This document shows, piece by piece, positions 1-8,558 of a stretch of DNA of 64,000 bases. The stretch's first letter is position 1; each line of letters starts with the position of its first letter. The notes under the pieces were generated by a model that saw only the letters and a program-made list of their open reading frames with translations, had not been told where the DNA came from and did not search any database. The translations under genes were made by a program, and so were the position numbers. The stretch lies in the NCBI GenBank assembly GCA_020852055.1, contig JADZBP010000026.1, positions 1 through 64,000 of the forward strand, read 5' to 3'. Source of the stretch: Candidatus Latescibacterota bacterium (lineage in GTDB: Bacteria > Latescibacterota > UBA2968 > UBA8231).

Positions 1-585
1 ACCCTCCACACTCCAGTCCTTGGTCTGGCCGCCCAGCTTCTCGCAGCAGCGTTCGCTCACCTTCACGAAGGGGGGCCGGCCCGGGTCGGCCAGCACCACC
101 TGCTGCACCCCGGCCTTCACCGCCTTCTCGATCATGCTGTACAGGGGGTCCACCATCTCGTCCCAGAAACACACGTCGGCGGCCAGCAGCACATCGAACT
201 CCGCCAGCTCTTTGGTGGTCAATTCCTCGAAGCGGGCCTTGCGCCTCTGCATCTCCACCCCATTGACCTGGGCATGCAGGTCGAGGTAGGGGAAGACCTC
301 CTCGTCGGCGTCGATGCCGGTCACCCGGGCGCCGAACTGCTTGGCGCAGAAAATCCCCGCCAGGCCCCAACCGCAGCCGGCCTCCAGCACCCGGGTGCCG
401 ATGGGCAGCCCCTGGTAGCCGAGGAAATCCATAATTAGATAACTGGAGGACCAGAACTTGTTGCCGTGGATGGAGGGTTCGTGGCTCTTCTTGAGTTGCC
501 GCATCTGCGGGTGGGCGGCCTTGAGGATGGTCAGGCCGTAGGCGCGGCGCTCGACACTTTTATCGACGGTCTTTTTTTTGGCCAT
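1..585 (-). CDS. class I SAM-dependent methyltransferase (3' part beyond the window edge)
   Basis: The reading frame is open from an ATG at 585 down to the window edge, so 195 residues are visible and the C-terminus is missing. Around residues 66-74 is VLEAGCGWG, the glycine-rich SAM-binding motif I of class I methyltransferases. The acidic motif II follows (TGIDADEE, about residues 89-96), and LADPGR near 165-170 is like motif IV. The lysine-rich start (MAKKKTVDK) resembles small protein or lysine methyltransferases of the METTL21/nicotinamide-methyltransferase type, but the substrate cannot be read from sequence. It is divergent from the Gfo/Idh gene across only 61 bases, so the two probably share a promoter region. 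Confidence 0.8.
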   Translation of the reverse strand, partial: MAKKKTVDKSVERRAYGLTILKAAHPQMRQLKKSHEPSIHGNKFWSSSYLIMDFLGYQGLPIGTRVLEAGCGWGLAGIFCAKQFGARVTGIDADEEVFPYLDLHAQVNGVEMQRRKARFEELTTKELAEFDVLLAADVCFWDEMVDPLYSMIEKAVKAGVQQVVLADPGRPPFVKVSERCCEKLGGQTKDWSVEG

Positions 586-646
586 TGCTCGACAGATAGG
601 ATAGATTATAGGCGGTTTCGGAGCCTGAAAACTAAGGAATTATGCG

Positions 647-1660
647 ATGGAAGCCAAAAGGCCCACCCTGCGGGTGGGCATCTATGGAGCCGGCAACTGG
701 GCCAATGCCACCCACATCCCGAATCTGCTGGGACTCGGCGGGGTGGAGGTCGCCGCCATCTGCGACCGCAACCTCGAGGCAGCCCGGGCCACGGCGGCCC
801 GCTTTGGTATCGCCGGGGTCTACGAGGACGGGCACCAGATGCTGGCGCAGGTGGAACTCGACGCCCTCTTTTCGGTGGTGCCGGCCTTTGCCCGCAGCGG
901 GGTGGAAGAAGCGGCCGCAGCCAGAGGAGTGCACCTGTTCAGCGAGAAACCCCAGGCCCTGAACATGGAGACGGCCCGCCGCATCGACGCGGCCATCCGC
1001 CGGGCCGGGGTGTTGAGCACGGTCTGTTTCCGCGAGCGCTACCGGCCCATCTTCCAGGAGGCCCGGCGGCGCCTGCAGGGTAAGCAGGTGGCGCATATCC
1101 GCTTCCAGAGCATCGGCGGCCTGCCGCCGCTGGCGGCCCAGGCCGGGGACAGTTGGTGGCACCAGCTCGACAAGTCGGGCGGGGCGGCCTTCGACTGGGG
1201 GGTGCACGCCGTCGACTACGCCCGCTTCGTCAGCGGGCTGGAGATCGCCCGCGCCCAGGCCTTCTACACCGAAGCGGCGGCTTATGCCTTGCCGCTTTCC
1301 TATTCCTTCAATTTTCAACTCAGCAACGGCGGCACCATGAGCATGAATTTTGTGGCCGCCACCCCGGCCGCCCCGCCCGGTGAGGCGCGTTTCGTTTTCT
1401 TTTTCGAAGGGGGCTATCTGGCCATCCACGGCTACGAGTACCTCGAGGTCAACGGCGAGAAGGTGTACCATGCCGCCGAGTTCAACCCCTGGTACGAGCA
1501 GGATCGCTGCTTCATCGAGGCCATCCGCACCGGCGACGCCTCACTGCTGCTCAACGACTACCACGACGGCCTCTTTTCCCTCGGGCCGGTGCTGGCCGGC
1601 TGGCAGTCGGCCCGCCAGGGCGGCGCCTGCCTCGATGTGTCCGCCTTCATGAAAGCATGA
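647..1660 (+). CDS. Gfo/Idh/MocA family NAD(P)-dependent oxidoreductase
   Basis: This 337-residue protein has the two-domain build of glucose-fructose oxidoreductase/inositol dehydrogenase enzymes. The N-terminal Rossmann fold begins RVGIYGAGNWA (residues 9-19), with Asp40 ending beta-2. The catalytic-site motif EKP is at 100-102, followed by the alpha/beta C-terminal domain (GGAAFDWGVHAVDY). The family oxidises or reduces sugars, inositols and related cyclic alcohols with NAD(P); the substrate is not predictable here. The ATG at 647 has an AAGGAA ribosome binding site nearby. The stop lies 4 bases before the MATE transporter start and a sugar-kinase-like ROK gene follows, so the three are probably one transcript. 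Confidence 0.88.
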   Translation: MEAKRPTLRVGIYGAGNWANATHIPNLLGLGGVEVAAICDRNLEAARATAARFGIAGVYEDGHQMLAQVELDALFSVVPAFARSGVEEAAAARGVHLFSEKPQALNMETARRIDAAIRRAGVLSTVCFRERYRPIFQEARRRLQGKQVAHIRFQSIGGLPPLAAQAGDSWWHQLDKSGGAAFDWGVHAVDYARFVSGLEIARAQAFYTEAAAYALPLSYSFNFQLSNGGTMSMNFVAATPAAPPGEARFVFFFEGGYLAIHGYEYLEVNGEKVYHAAEFNPWYEQDRCFIEAIRTGDASLLLNDYHDGLFSLGPVLAGWQSARQGGACLDVSAFMKA

Positions 1661-1664
1661 GCGC

Positions 1665-3104
1665 GTGATCGCCTACCTGAAAAAGCGCTGGCACGCCGAA
1701 GGCGGGTACCGCGAGTTCCTCATCCTCGCCTTCCCCCTTGTGCTCAGCACCGCCAGTTGGAGCATCCAGCACTTCATCAACCGGGTCTTCCTCACCTGGC
1801 ACTCCACCGAGGCGCTGGCCGCAGCCCTGCCCTCGGGCATCACCAACTTCATCTTCCTCAGCTTCTTCATGGGCATGGCCCAGTACACCAACACCTTCGT
1901 GGCCCAGTACAGCGGCGCCGGCCGGCCCGAACGGGTGGGGCCGGCGGTGTGGCAGGGCATGTACCTGGCGCTGCTGAGCGGGGCCCTGGGCTGGGGGCTG
2001 TCGTTTTATTCGGGGCCCATCTTCGACCTGATTGGCCACCAGGCCCAGGTGCGCGAGGAGGAGGTCAGCTACTTTCGGGTCCTGTGCTACGGGGTGGGGC
2101 CCTTCGTGCTCTCGGCGGCGGCGGCCTGCTTCTTCAGCGGCCGCGGCCAGACCCTCACCGTGCTGTGGGTCAACGTGGTGGGTACGGTCCTCAACGTGCT
2201 GCTCGATTACGGGCTGATCTTCGGCAACTGGGGTTTTCCCGCCTGGGGCATCCGCGGGGCGGCCTGGGCCACCAACATCGCCTCCGCGGCCACGGCCCTG
2301 CTCTTTGTGGGGCTGATGATGCGCGGCGAGTACCGGCGGCAGTTCGCCACCCTCAGCGGCTGGCGGCCCGACGGGGAACTCTTCAGCCGGCTGCTGCGCT
2401 TCGGCGGGCCCAACGGCCTCAACTTCATGCTCGATATCCTGGCCTTCTCGCTCTTCGTGCTGCTGGTGGGCCGCATCGGCACCGTCGAGCTGGCCGCCAC
2501 CAACCTGGCCTTCAACGTCAACAGCCTGGCCTTCATGCCCCTCATCGGCGGCGGCATCGCCGCCGCCACCATGGTGGGCCAGCGCCTGGGGCAGGAGCGG
2601 CCCGAGGCGGCCGAGTACTGCACCTGGACCGGTTTTCACCTGGCGGTTGGCTACATGAGCGCCATGTCGCTGGCCTATTTCATCTTTCCCGACTTCTTCC
2701 TCATGCCCTTCGGGCTGCGCTCCCAGGGCGCCGAATTCGAGCAGGCCCGCGGGCTGGCGGTCTCGCTGCTGCGCATCGTCGGCATCTACTGCGTCTTCGA
2801 CGCCATGTACATGAGCTTCACCTCGGCGCTCAAGGGCGCGGGCGATACCCGCTTCCTGATGGTGGTCTCGGTAGCCATGGGCTGGGCGCTGCTGGTCATC
2901 CCCTCGTGGGTGACCCTGACCTTTTTCGGGCCCCATCTCTACCTGATGTGGGTTTTTCTGTGTGGTTATATCATCGTCATGGGGGTGGTGTTCTACTTTC
3001 GTTTCCGCGGCGGCAAATGGAAAACGATGCGGGTCATCGAAGAGGTGCCCGTGGTGCCCGCCGAGGAAGAGGTGCTCCGGCAGGAAGCCAAGGCCGGAGC
3101 CTAG
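1665..3104 (+). CDS. MATE family efflux transporter
   Basis: This 479-residue polytopic membrane protein starts at a GTG four bases after the Gfo/Idh stop. Its length and hydrophobic pattern (about 12 membrane segments in two homologous halves) fit the multidrug and toxic compound extrusion family, Na+ or H+ antiporters that export cationic drugs or metabolites. Supporting stretches are REFLILAFPLVLSTASWS at the N-terminus and LKGAGDTRFLM in the second half, the latter a typical MATE motif (KGxGDT). The last 30 residues are a charged cytoplasmic tail. Its position between an oxidoreductase and a ROK kinase suggests a metabolite-handling rather than a drug-resistance role, but that is inference. 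Confidence 0.88.
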   Translation: MIAYLKKRWHAEGGYREFLILAFPLVLSTASWSIQHFINRVFLTWHSTEALAAALPSGITNFIFLSFFMGMAQYTNTFVAQYSGAGRPERVGPAVWQGMYLALLSGALGWGLSFYSGPIFDLIGHQAQVREEEVSYFRVLCYGVGPFVLSAAAACFFSGRGQTLTVLWVNVVGTVLNVLLDYGLIFGNWGFPAWGIRGAAWATNIASAATALLFVGLMMRGEYRRQFATLSGWRPDGELFSRLLRFGGPNGLNFMLDILAFSLFVLLVGRIGTVELAATNLAFNVNSLAFMPLIGGGIAAATMVGQRLGQERPEAAEYCTWTGFHLAVGYMSAMSLAYFIFPDFFLMPFGLRSQGAEFEQARGLAVSLLRIVGIYCVFDAMYMSFTSALKGAGDTRFLMVVSVAMGWALLVIPSWVTLTFFGPHLYLMWVFLCGYIIVMGVVFYFRFRGGKWKTMRVIEEVPVVPAEEEVLRQEAKAGA

Positions 3105-3119
3105 TACAGGAGAGAAGAG

Positions 3120-4013
3120 ATGTCGGTGCATTGGGGCATAGACCTGGGCGGAACCAAGATCGAAGGGGTGGTGCTGGAGGAGGGGCAGACCGAACCTCGC
3201 TGCCGGATCCGTATCCCCACCGAGGCGGCCCAGGGGTACCAGCATATCCTCGGCCAGATCCAGCGGCTGGTGCAGCAGCTCGTGGCGCAGACCCGGCTGC
3301 AGCCCCAGGCCATCGGGGTGGGCACGCCGGGGGTGCTGGACCCACAGACCCAGACCCTCAAGAACAGCAACACCCTCTGCCTCAACGGCCAGCCGCTCAA
3401 GGCCGACCTGGAGCAGGCCCTGGGAGTGCCCCTCGAACTGGCCAATGATGCCAACTGCTTTGCCCTGGCCGAGGCGCGCCTGGGGGCGGGCAAAGGCGCC
3501 GAGACCGTCTTCGGCATCATTATGGGCACCGGGGTGGGCGGGGGGGTGGTGGTGCGCGAGCGGGTGCTCTACGGCTGCCAGGGCATCGCCGGGGAGTGGG
3601 GGCACAATGTGCTGGATGCCGGGGGGCCGGAGTGTTATTGCGGCAAGCGGGGGTGTGTGGAGCGTTTCCTGGCCGGCCCGGCCCTGCAGGAGTACTACAC
3701 CAGCCTGGCCGGCGAGTCCCTGCCCCTGGCCGAGATCGTCCGGCACTACGAGCAGGGCACCGACGCCCATGCCCGCGCCACCGTCGAGCGGATGATCGCC
3801 TACTTCGGTAAGGCCATTGCCTATCTGATCAACATCCTCGACCCGCACGTCATCGTCATCGGCGGCGGGGTGAGCAACGTCGAGTTGCTGTATCGCGAGG
3901 GGGTGCAGGAGGCCAGGCCCTATGTCTTCAACAACCGGCTGGAAACCCGGGTGGTCAAGAACCTGCTGGGCGACAGCGCCGGGGTCTTTGGCGCTGCCAT
4001 GCTGGTGGCCTAG
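3120..4013 (+). CDS. ROK family sugar kinase
   Basis: This 297-residue protein belongs to the ROK family (repressor, ORF, kinase), of the stand-alone kinase type with no N-terminal helix-turn-helix. The phosphate-binding DLGGTK motif is at residues 8-13 and GTGVGGG marks the second nucleotide-binding loop. The ROK zinc motif follows at about 160-180 (a GHN histidine and C-x-C-G-x-x-G-C-x-E). Such enzymes phosphorylate glucose, fructose, N-acetylglucosamine or N-acetylmannosamine with ATP; the exact sugar is undetermined. An AGGAGAGAAGAG ribosome binding site precedes the ATG. It follows the MATE gene by 15 bases and converges with cheZ. Confidence 0.9.
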   Translation: MSVHWGIDLGGTKIEGVVLEEGQTEPRCRIRIPTEAAQGYQHILGQIQRLVQQLVAQTRLQPQAIGVGTPGVLDPQTQTLKNSNTLCLNGQPLKADLEQALGVPLELANDANCFALAEARLGAGKGAETVFGIIMGTGVGGGVVVRERVLYGCQGIAGEWGHNVLDAGGPECYCGKRGCVERFLAGPALQEYYTSLAGESLPLAEIVRHYEQGTDAHARATVERMIAYFGKAIAYLINILDPHVIVIGGGVSNVELLYREGVQEARPYVFNNRLETRVVKNLLGDSAGVFGAAMLVA

Positions 4014-4018
4014 CGGTC

Positions 4019-4885
4019 TCAGGCGCCGTTCTTTTCGATCAGCGAATCGATATCGTCCTGGCTGACCGATTCGTCGTCGACCTCAACCGGGGCCTCCTCG
4101 GCCTCGGCAAAAAGCAGGCGCTCCCCGTCTCCCTCCAGGTCCTCGCGCTCCTCGGCTACTTCCTCCTCGACGACCTCTTCGCTCTCCTCGGCTTCCGCCG
4201 CCTCGGGCTGCTCCTCGATCAGTTCATCGATCTCGTGCTGCTTTTCCTGGGCGGCCTGGCGGTCGTAGCGGGCGTTGGCGTCGTAGGTGCCCTCTTTCAC
4301 CGCGATCTTCGGCCCCTCCATATTGACGCCCAGGCGTTCGATCAGCTGGTGCAGCCCCTGGCCCAGGTTGGCCAGCAGGGCGTGGGTGGCCTCGATCTGC
4401 TGCGAGGTGATGTCCTGGAACTGCAGGGCGCTCATGATGGTGGTTAGGCGCATGCTCAGGTCGTCGATGGCCTCCTCGACACTCTCCCCGGCGGCGGCGG
4501 TCTCGCGGATCTCCTGCAGCTTGGTGTCCATCTCGTCGAGGGCGGTGAGGATCTCGGTGACGGCCATCTCGGCGGCATTGTTGATGGTGCGCAGGTTGTC
4601 CGAGGCGTTGCCCAGGCCCGAGGAACTGGCGCTGGCCAGGCTGAGCATCTGGTTGACCACCGGCACCATGTCGGCCGAGAACTTGAGCACGTGCACCATG
4701 GTGGGGAGGATCTCGCGCAGCAGGACCAGGTGGGCGGCAGAGTATTCGGGGTCGGTCAGCACCTTGGGATAACTGCCCTGCAGCGCGCCGATGTGGAAGA
4801 TCAGGGTGTTAATGCGCTTCTTGACGTCCTTGATGTCAAAGGTGTGCATGCGCTCTTTGACGTGTCTGATATTGACGCTGGCCAT
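4019..4885 (-). CDS. cheZ: CheZ-type CheY-phosphate phosphatase
   Basis: This 288-residue protein is mostly helical, as expected for the CheZ four-helix bundle. LQFQDITSQQIE (residues 154-165) carries the CheZ catalytic pair Asp158 and Gln162 with D-x-x-x-Q spacing, equivalent to Asp143/Gln147 of E. coli CheZ. It is longer than E. coli CheZ (214 residues) because of an extremely Glu-rich linker (about 215-270). It ends in SQDDIDSL (275-282), resembling the CheY-P-binding tails of CheZ and the N-terminus of FliM. Its expected role is to shut off CheY-P signalling to the flagellar motor. A perfect sigma-28 -10 element lies 57 bases upstream. It lies about 30 kb from the main chemotaxis island. 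Confidence 0.87.
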   Translation of the reverse strand: MASVNIRHVKERMHTFDIKDVKKRINTLIFHIGALQGSYPKVLTDPEYSAAHLVLLREILPTMVHVLKFSADMVPVVNQMLSLASASSSGLGNASDNLRTINNAAEMAVTEILTALDEMDTKLQEIRETAAAGESVEEAIDDLSMRLTTIMSALQFQDITSQQIEATHALLANLGQGLHQLIERLGVNMEGPKIAVKEGTYDANARYDRQAAQEKQHEIDELIEEQPEAAEAEESEEVVEEEVAEEREDLEGDGERLLFAEAEEAPVEVDDESVSQDDIDSLIEKNGA

Positions 4886-4941
4886 AGAGGGGTCTCGTCA
4901 GGAAGGGGAGTCCCGAAGGAGAGGCAGATCCAGTAATCTAT

Positions 4942-4968
4942 TTATCGGCTTGAATATAGACGAAGTTG
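4942..4968 (-). promoter_or_regulatory. sigma-28 (FliA)-like promoter of cheZ
   Basis: On the minus strand GCCGATAA (4949 to 4942) is a perfect match to the flagellar sigma-28 -10 element. Fifteen bases upstream the -35 position reads CAAC against the TAAA consensus, so the -35 is weak. It is correctly oriented and spaced for cheZ. Confidence 0.6.
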
Positions 4969-5005
4969 CGCGCGGGGACCAAACTTAGAGCCGATCCCGC
5001 GCTTT

Positions 5006-5719
5006 TCAGCGCCGGCGTTCCTTCCAGCGGGCGAATTCCTCCAGGGTCTGCGCATCGGGCGGATAGGTGCCCACGATGCTGGCCCCGCTGCGGATCTTTT
5101 CCATGATGAAGTCCTCCTTCTCCTCCTGCTCCAGGGCTTCGCGGGCCACAGCGGCGGCCAGGTGGGCGGGCACCACCACCACGCCTTCGCTGTCGCCCAC
5201 CAGCCAGTCGCCGGGGATGATGGCCACCCCGCCGCAGGCGATGGGCACCTGGAATTCGCTGGGGTGGTGGATGGTCTTGTTGGCGTGGGCGTTCATCGCC
5301 GCCGCGTACGCGGGCAGGCCCAGTTCGGCGATCACCGGGCTGTCGCGGTAGGCCCCGTCAGTGACAATGCCGGCCGCCCCCCGCTGGTGCAGGCGCGTGG
5401 CCAGGATGGCGCCCATGGTGCCGGCGCGGGTATCGCCGCGCGCGTCGATGGCAAAGACCTGGCCGGGGGGCAGTTGCTCGATGGCCACTCGCTGGGCATC
5501 CCTGAGGTTGTCCACCTCGCCGGCATTGAGGTCCTCGCGGGCCGGGATATAGCGCAGGGTGAAGGCCGGGCCGGCCATCTTCATGCCCGGCCGCAGCGGG
5601 GCCACCTGGTGCAGGTAGGTATTGGTCAGCCCGTATTTGCGCAACGCCGAGGTGAGGGTGGCGGTGCTGGGGATGAGGAACTGGCGGGCCAGTTCGGCGG
5701 TGTCGGGGGCAGTGGGCAT
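5006..5719 (-). CDS. RraA family protein (HMG/CHA aldolase-like)
   Basis: This 237-residue protein belongs to the RraA-like family, which includes 4-hydroxy-4-methyl-2-oxoglutarate/4-carboxy-4-hydroxy-2-oxoadipate aldolases and the RNase E regulator RraA. The signature is VFAIDARGDTRAGTMGAILA, followed by GIVTDGAYRDSP (the GxxRD part of the active site that binds pyruvate/oxaloacetate and a divalent metal). An aldolase or oxaloacetate decarboxylase role is more likely than RNase regulation because it pairs with a PLP aldolase-like gene 9 bases upstream. The substrate is unknown. Confidence 0.85.
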   Translation of the reverse strand: MPTAPDTAELARQFLIPSTATLTSALRKYGLTNTYLHQVAPLRPGMKMAGPAFTLRYIPAREDLNAGEVDNLRDAQRVAIEQLPPGQVFAIDARGDTRAGTMGAILATRLHQRGAAGIVTDGAYRDSPVIAELGLPAYAAAMNAHANKTIHHPSEFQVPIACGGVAIIPGDWLVGDSEGVVVVPAHLAAAVAREALEQEEKEDFIMEKIRSGASIVGTYPPDAQTLEEFARWKERRR

Positions 5720-5728
5720 GGATTCCTT

Positions 5729-6787
5729 TCAGCGGATTTTGCCGCGGGCGGACACCGGCCAGACCGCCTCGACGCGGCCCTGGCGCACGGCGACCAGTTC
5801 ATCGTGTTCGTTGACGCAGGGGCAGGGATGCACCGGCAGTACCTGGACCCGCTCGCCGATCTGAGGTTTGGGGTCGCAGGCCGAGACATCCACGTGGCCG
5901 TGTTCCTCCGAGGCGCCGGAGAACCGCGCCTGGGGGTACTCGACGATGTAGCCCATACTCGTATGGTCGCCATCCTGGATGGTGGAGGCGCTGAGGGATT
6001 TGCTGCCCCCGTCGAGGATGGCCCGGTCCGGGGTGGGCCGGCTGACCACGGTCATCAACACCCGCAGGGCGCACTGGGCCACGGTGTGGGTGCCGCGGCG
6101 CAGATGCCCCACCCCGCCCACGCAGTACTCGCCGGCCCGGTGTTCGGTCAGTTCGGGCACCTCGTGGGCGAGCAGGGCGCTGGCAGTGCTGCCGCCGCTG
6201 ACGATGGGGTGCGGCAGGCCGGATTGGTCGAGCAGGGCCAGGGTTTCCTGGAGCACCGGGCGGGTCCGGGCATCGGTGGGGAAGGCCATCAGGCCGCGCA
6301 GTTCCAGACCGGGAGAACGGGCAATGAGCTGGGCCAGTTCCAGGGCCGCCTGCGGGGTGGGCACCCCGGCCCGCCCGCCCACGCCCAGTTCGACGATCAC
6401 TCCCACAGTGTCGCCGCTGCGCTGGGCGGCAGCCGAGAGCCCCTCCACGGTGTAGGCCGAGTCGGCGGCCACGGTGAGCCGGGTGCGCCGGCTGAGGGCC
6501 ATCAGGCGGTCGAGTTTGGCGGCGCCGATGATGTTGAAGGGGATGAGCACGTCCTGATCCACCCCGCCGGCCACCATCACCTCGGCCTCGCCCAGCTTCT
6601 GGCAGGTGATGCCCACCGCCCCGCGCCTCATCTGCTGGTGGGCGATGGCCAGGGTCTTGTGGGTCTTGATATGGGGGCGCAGGCCGATTTTGTGCTCGGC
6701 GAAGTAGCGGTGGTAGCGGTCGAGGTTGTTTTCGAGGCCGTCCAGATCGACGATCAGTACCGGGGTGTCGAGGTCTTCCACGCGCAT
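5729..6787 (-). CDS. D-threonine aldolase / D-serine dehydratase-like PLP enzyme
   Basis: This 352-residue protein has the fold-type III alanine-racemase-like barrel. It begins DLDTPVLIVDLDGLENN, with the PLP-lysine motif RPHIKTHK at residues 37-44. The C-terminal beta domain carries HGHVD and HPCPC, the His and Cys positions that bind the metal in D-serine dehydratase-like proteins. The family cleaves D-threonine and other D-3-hydroxy amino acids or dehydrates D-serine. It sits 9 bases upstream of the RraA-like gene, suggesting one short operon for catabolism of hydroxy amino or hydroxy acids. The exact substrate is open. Confidence 0.85.
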   Translation of the reverse strand: MRVEDLDTPVLIVDLDGLENNLDRYHRYFAEHKIGLRPHIKTHKTLAIAHQQMRRGAVGITCQKLGEAEVMVAGGVDQDVLIPFNIIGAAKLDRLMALSRRTRLTVAADSAYTVEGLSAAAQRSGDTVGVIVELGVGGRAGVPTPQAALELAQLIARSPGLELRGLMAFPTDARTRPVLQETLALLDQSGLPHPIVSGGSTASALLAHEVPELTEHRAGEYCVGGVGHLRRGTHTVAQCALRVLMTVVSRPTPDRAILDGGSKSLSASTIQDGDHTSMGYIVEYPQARFSGASEEHGHVDVSACDPKPQIGERVQVLPVHPCPCVNEHDELVAVRQGRVEAVWPVSARGKIR

Positions 6788-6864
6788 GGCGGGTTCTCCT
6801 TCGGGAGTGGTTGCGCCGATGGGGGCGCTGGGTGTACTCTAATACAAGCTAACCCTTCCGGTCA

Positions 6865-7431
6865 ATGTTCTCTATGCCTATCGATCTCCGCCCCCCTCCG
6901 CCCACGGCCCTCATCGCCGCGATCATGGCCCCCGACGAAGAAGTCTTGGCAAAGGCGCGGGAGCGCCTGGCCGATGCCATTGCCCCGATCCACCAGTTGG
7001 GGCCGGTCTATGCCTTTGCCTACAGCCGTTATTACGAGAAGGAGATGGGGGCCGGGCTGCTCAAGCAGCTGGTGTGGTTCGAAGGGCTGGTGGACCCGGC
7101 GGTGCTGGTGCAGGTGAAGCGGCAGACCATGGAATTGGAACGGGCGTTGGGGCGGGAGGAGGAGGGAATGGTGCGGCGGCGGGCCAATCTCGATCCGGGC
7201 CTGGTCACCATCGAGAGCCTGGTGTTGGCCAGCACCAAGTACAGCGGGCACCGGATCTGCATCGGGCCGGGGCTCTATGCCGAGACCACCCTGCTTTTCC
7301 AGCGGGGCGAGTACCGGCCGCTGGAGTGGACCTACCAGGATTTTCGCACTCGGGAGGCGCAGGCGTTGCTGCTGGAGATCCGCGCCTGGCTGCTGCCCCG
7401 GCGGCTCAGCTCCGCGCATCCACCGGGATAA
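6865..7431 (+). CDS. DUF4416 family protein
   Basis: This 188-residue cytoplasmic protein matches the DUF4416 family by its pattern: a start with IMAPDEEVLAKA, then GPVYAFAYSRYYEKEMG, RRRANLDPG, the central block SLVLASTKYSGHRI and a closing LEWTYQDFRTREA. The family is found in diverse deep-branching and anaerobic bacteria and has no assigned function. No signal peptide or membrane segment is visible. Its 3' end overlaps the 3' end of the convergent citrate synthase gene by 26 bases. Confidence 0.75.
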   Translation: MFSMPIDLRPPPPTALIAAIMAPDEEVLAKARERLADAIAPIHQLGPVYAFAYSRYYEKEMGAGLLKQLVWFEGLVDPAVLVQVKRQTMELERALGREEEGMVRRRANLDPGLVTIESLVLASTKYSGHRICIGPGLYAETTLLFQRGEYRPLEWTYQDFRTREAQALLLEIRAWLLPRRLSSAHPPG

Positions 7432-8539
7432 AGGGGCGCTGGTCCAGCCCGCGGTACAGGTGCGCGGGGCGGATCAGGCGGTTGCGGCCCAGCTGCTCGA
7501 CCACGTGCGCCGCCCAGCCGGCCACCCGGCTGGAGACGAAGATCGGCGTGTAGAGCGGGATGGGGATGTTCATCAGATAATAGGTGTAGGCGCAGGGGAA
7601 GTCGAGATTGGGGTGGATGCCCTTCTGCGCGACCATGGTCCGCTCGACGATCTCGGCCACTTCGATCCAATGGCCGTCGCCCACCGCGGCTGCCACCTGA
7701 CGGCCCACCTTCTTCATCGCCGGCACCCGCGAGTCGCCTTTCTTGTACTCGCGGTGGCCAAACCCCATGATCTTCTTCTTTTTGGCGATCGCGTCCAGCA
7801 CCCAGGCCTCGGCCTTTGCTGCGCTGCCGATCTCCATCAGCATGTGCATGGCCGCCTCGTTGGCCCCCCCGTGCAGCGGGCCGGCCAGGGCGCCGATGGC
7901 GGCGGTGACGGCGCTGTAGAGGTCGCTGAGGGTGGAGATCACCACCCGGGCGGTGAAGGTGGAGGCGTTGAAGCCGTGTTCGGAGTAGAGGATCAGAGAG
8001 ACGTCGAGGGCGCGGATCTCGTGGGGGGCCGGCTCGCTGCCGCGCAGCATGTAGAGCAGGTTGCCGGCCTGGCCCAGGCGGGCATGGGGGGCGATGGGCT
8101 GCAGGCCCTGGCTGAAACGGTAGCCGGCGGTGATGGCCAGCGGAATCTTGGCCAGCAGGCGCACGGCTTTGCGGATATTGGCCTGGGGGCTGTTGTCGCG
8201 GGCCTCCGCATCGAAGAAGCCCAGCGCCGAGACCGCGGTGCGCAAGAGGTCCATGGGATGGGCGTCGGCCGGGGCCTGGCGCAACAGGTCGACGACCTGG
8301 GGCGGCAGGGTGCGCTCGGCCCGCAGGGCGGCCTCGAATTCCGCCAGTTGGGCGCGGGTGGGCAGCTCGCCGTAGAGCAGCAGGTAGGCCACCTCCTCGT
8401 ACACCGCCCCTTCGGTCAGGTCTTCGAGGTCATAACCGCAGATGAGCAGCCGGTTGTGCTCGACATCGATACGCGACAGGGCCGATTCGCCGGCGATGAC
8501 GCCTTCGAGACCGGGGCTGTAGGCGGGCTTTTCTGACAT
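7406..8539 (-). CDS. citrate/2-methylcitrate synthase
   Basis: This 377-residue protein is a short, type II-like citrate synthase, of the size of Bacillus or archaeal enzymes and PrpC. Catalytic motifs are GPLHGGANE (histidine and CoA loop), GFGHREYKKGDSR (second histidine) and PNLDFPCAYTYY (aspartate). It condenses acetyl-CoA or propionyl-CoA with oxaloacetate. The gene immediately upstream encodes a PrpB-type methylisocitrate lyase, which favours 2-methylcitrate synthase (prpC) of the propionate-degrading methylcitrate cycle, but no prpD is visible, so citrate synthase activity remains possible. A 19-base gap separates it from prpB. Confidence 0.9.
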   Translation of the reverse strand: MSEKPAYSPGLEGVIAGESALSRIDVEHNRLLICGYDLEDLTEGAVYEEVAYLLLYGELPTRAQLAEFEAALRAERTLPPQVVDLLRQAPADAHPMDLLRTAVSALGFFDAEARDNSPQANIRKAVRLLAKIPLAITAGYRFSQGLQPIAPHARLGQAGNLLYMLRGSEPAPHEIRALDVSLILYSEHGFNASTFTARVVISTLSDLYSAVTAAIGALAGPLHGGANEAAMHMLMEIGSAAKAEAWVLDAIAKKKKIMGFGHREYKKGDSRVPAMKKVGRQVAAAVGDGHWIEVAEIVERTMVAQKGIHPNLDFPCAYTYYLMNIPIPLYTPIFVSSRVAGWAAHVVEQLGRNRLIRPAHLYRGLDQRPFIPVDARS

Positions 8540-8558
8540 GTAGGGGTCTCCGGAGATC

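Noticed and set aside
1647-3848. Minus-strand frame (about 733 codons) opposite MATE and ROK genes
   Set aside because: Shadow of strong-codon-bias genes; His/Gly/Pro-rich composition without motifs.
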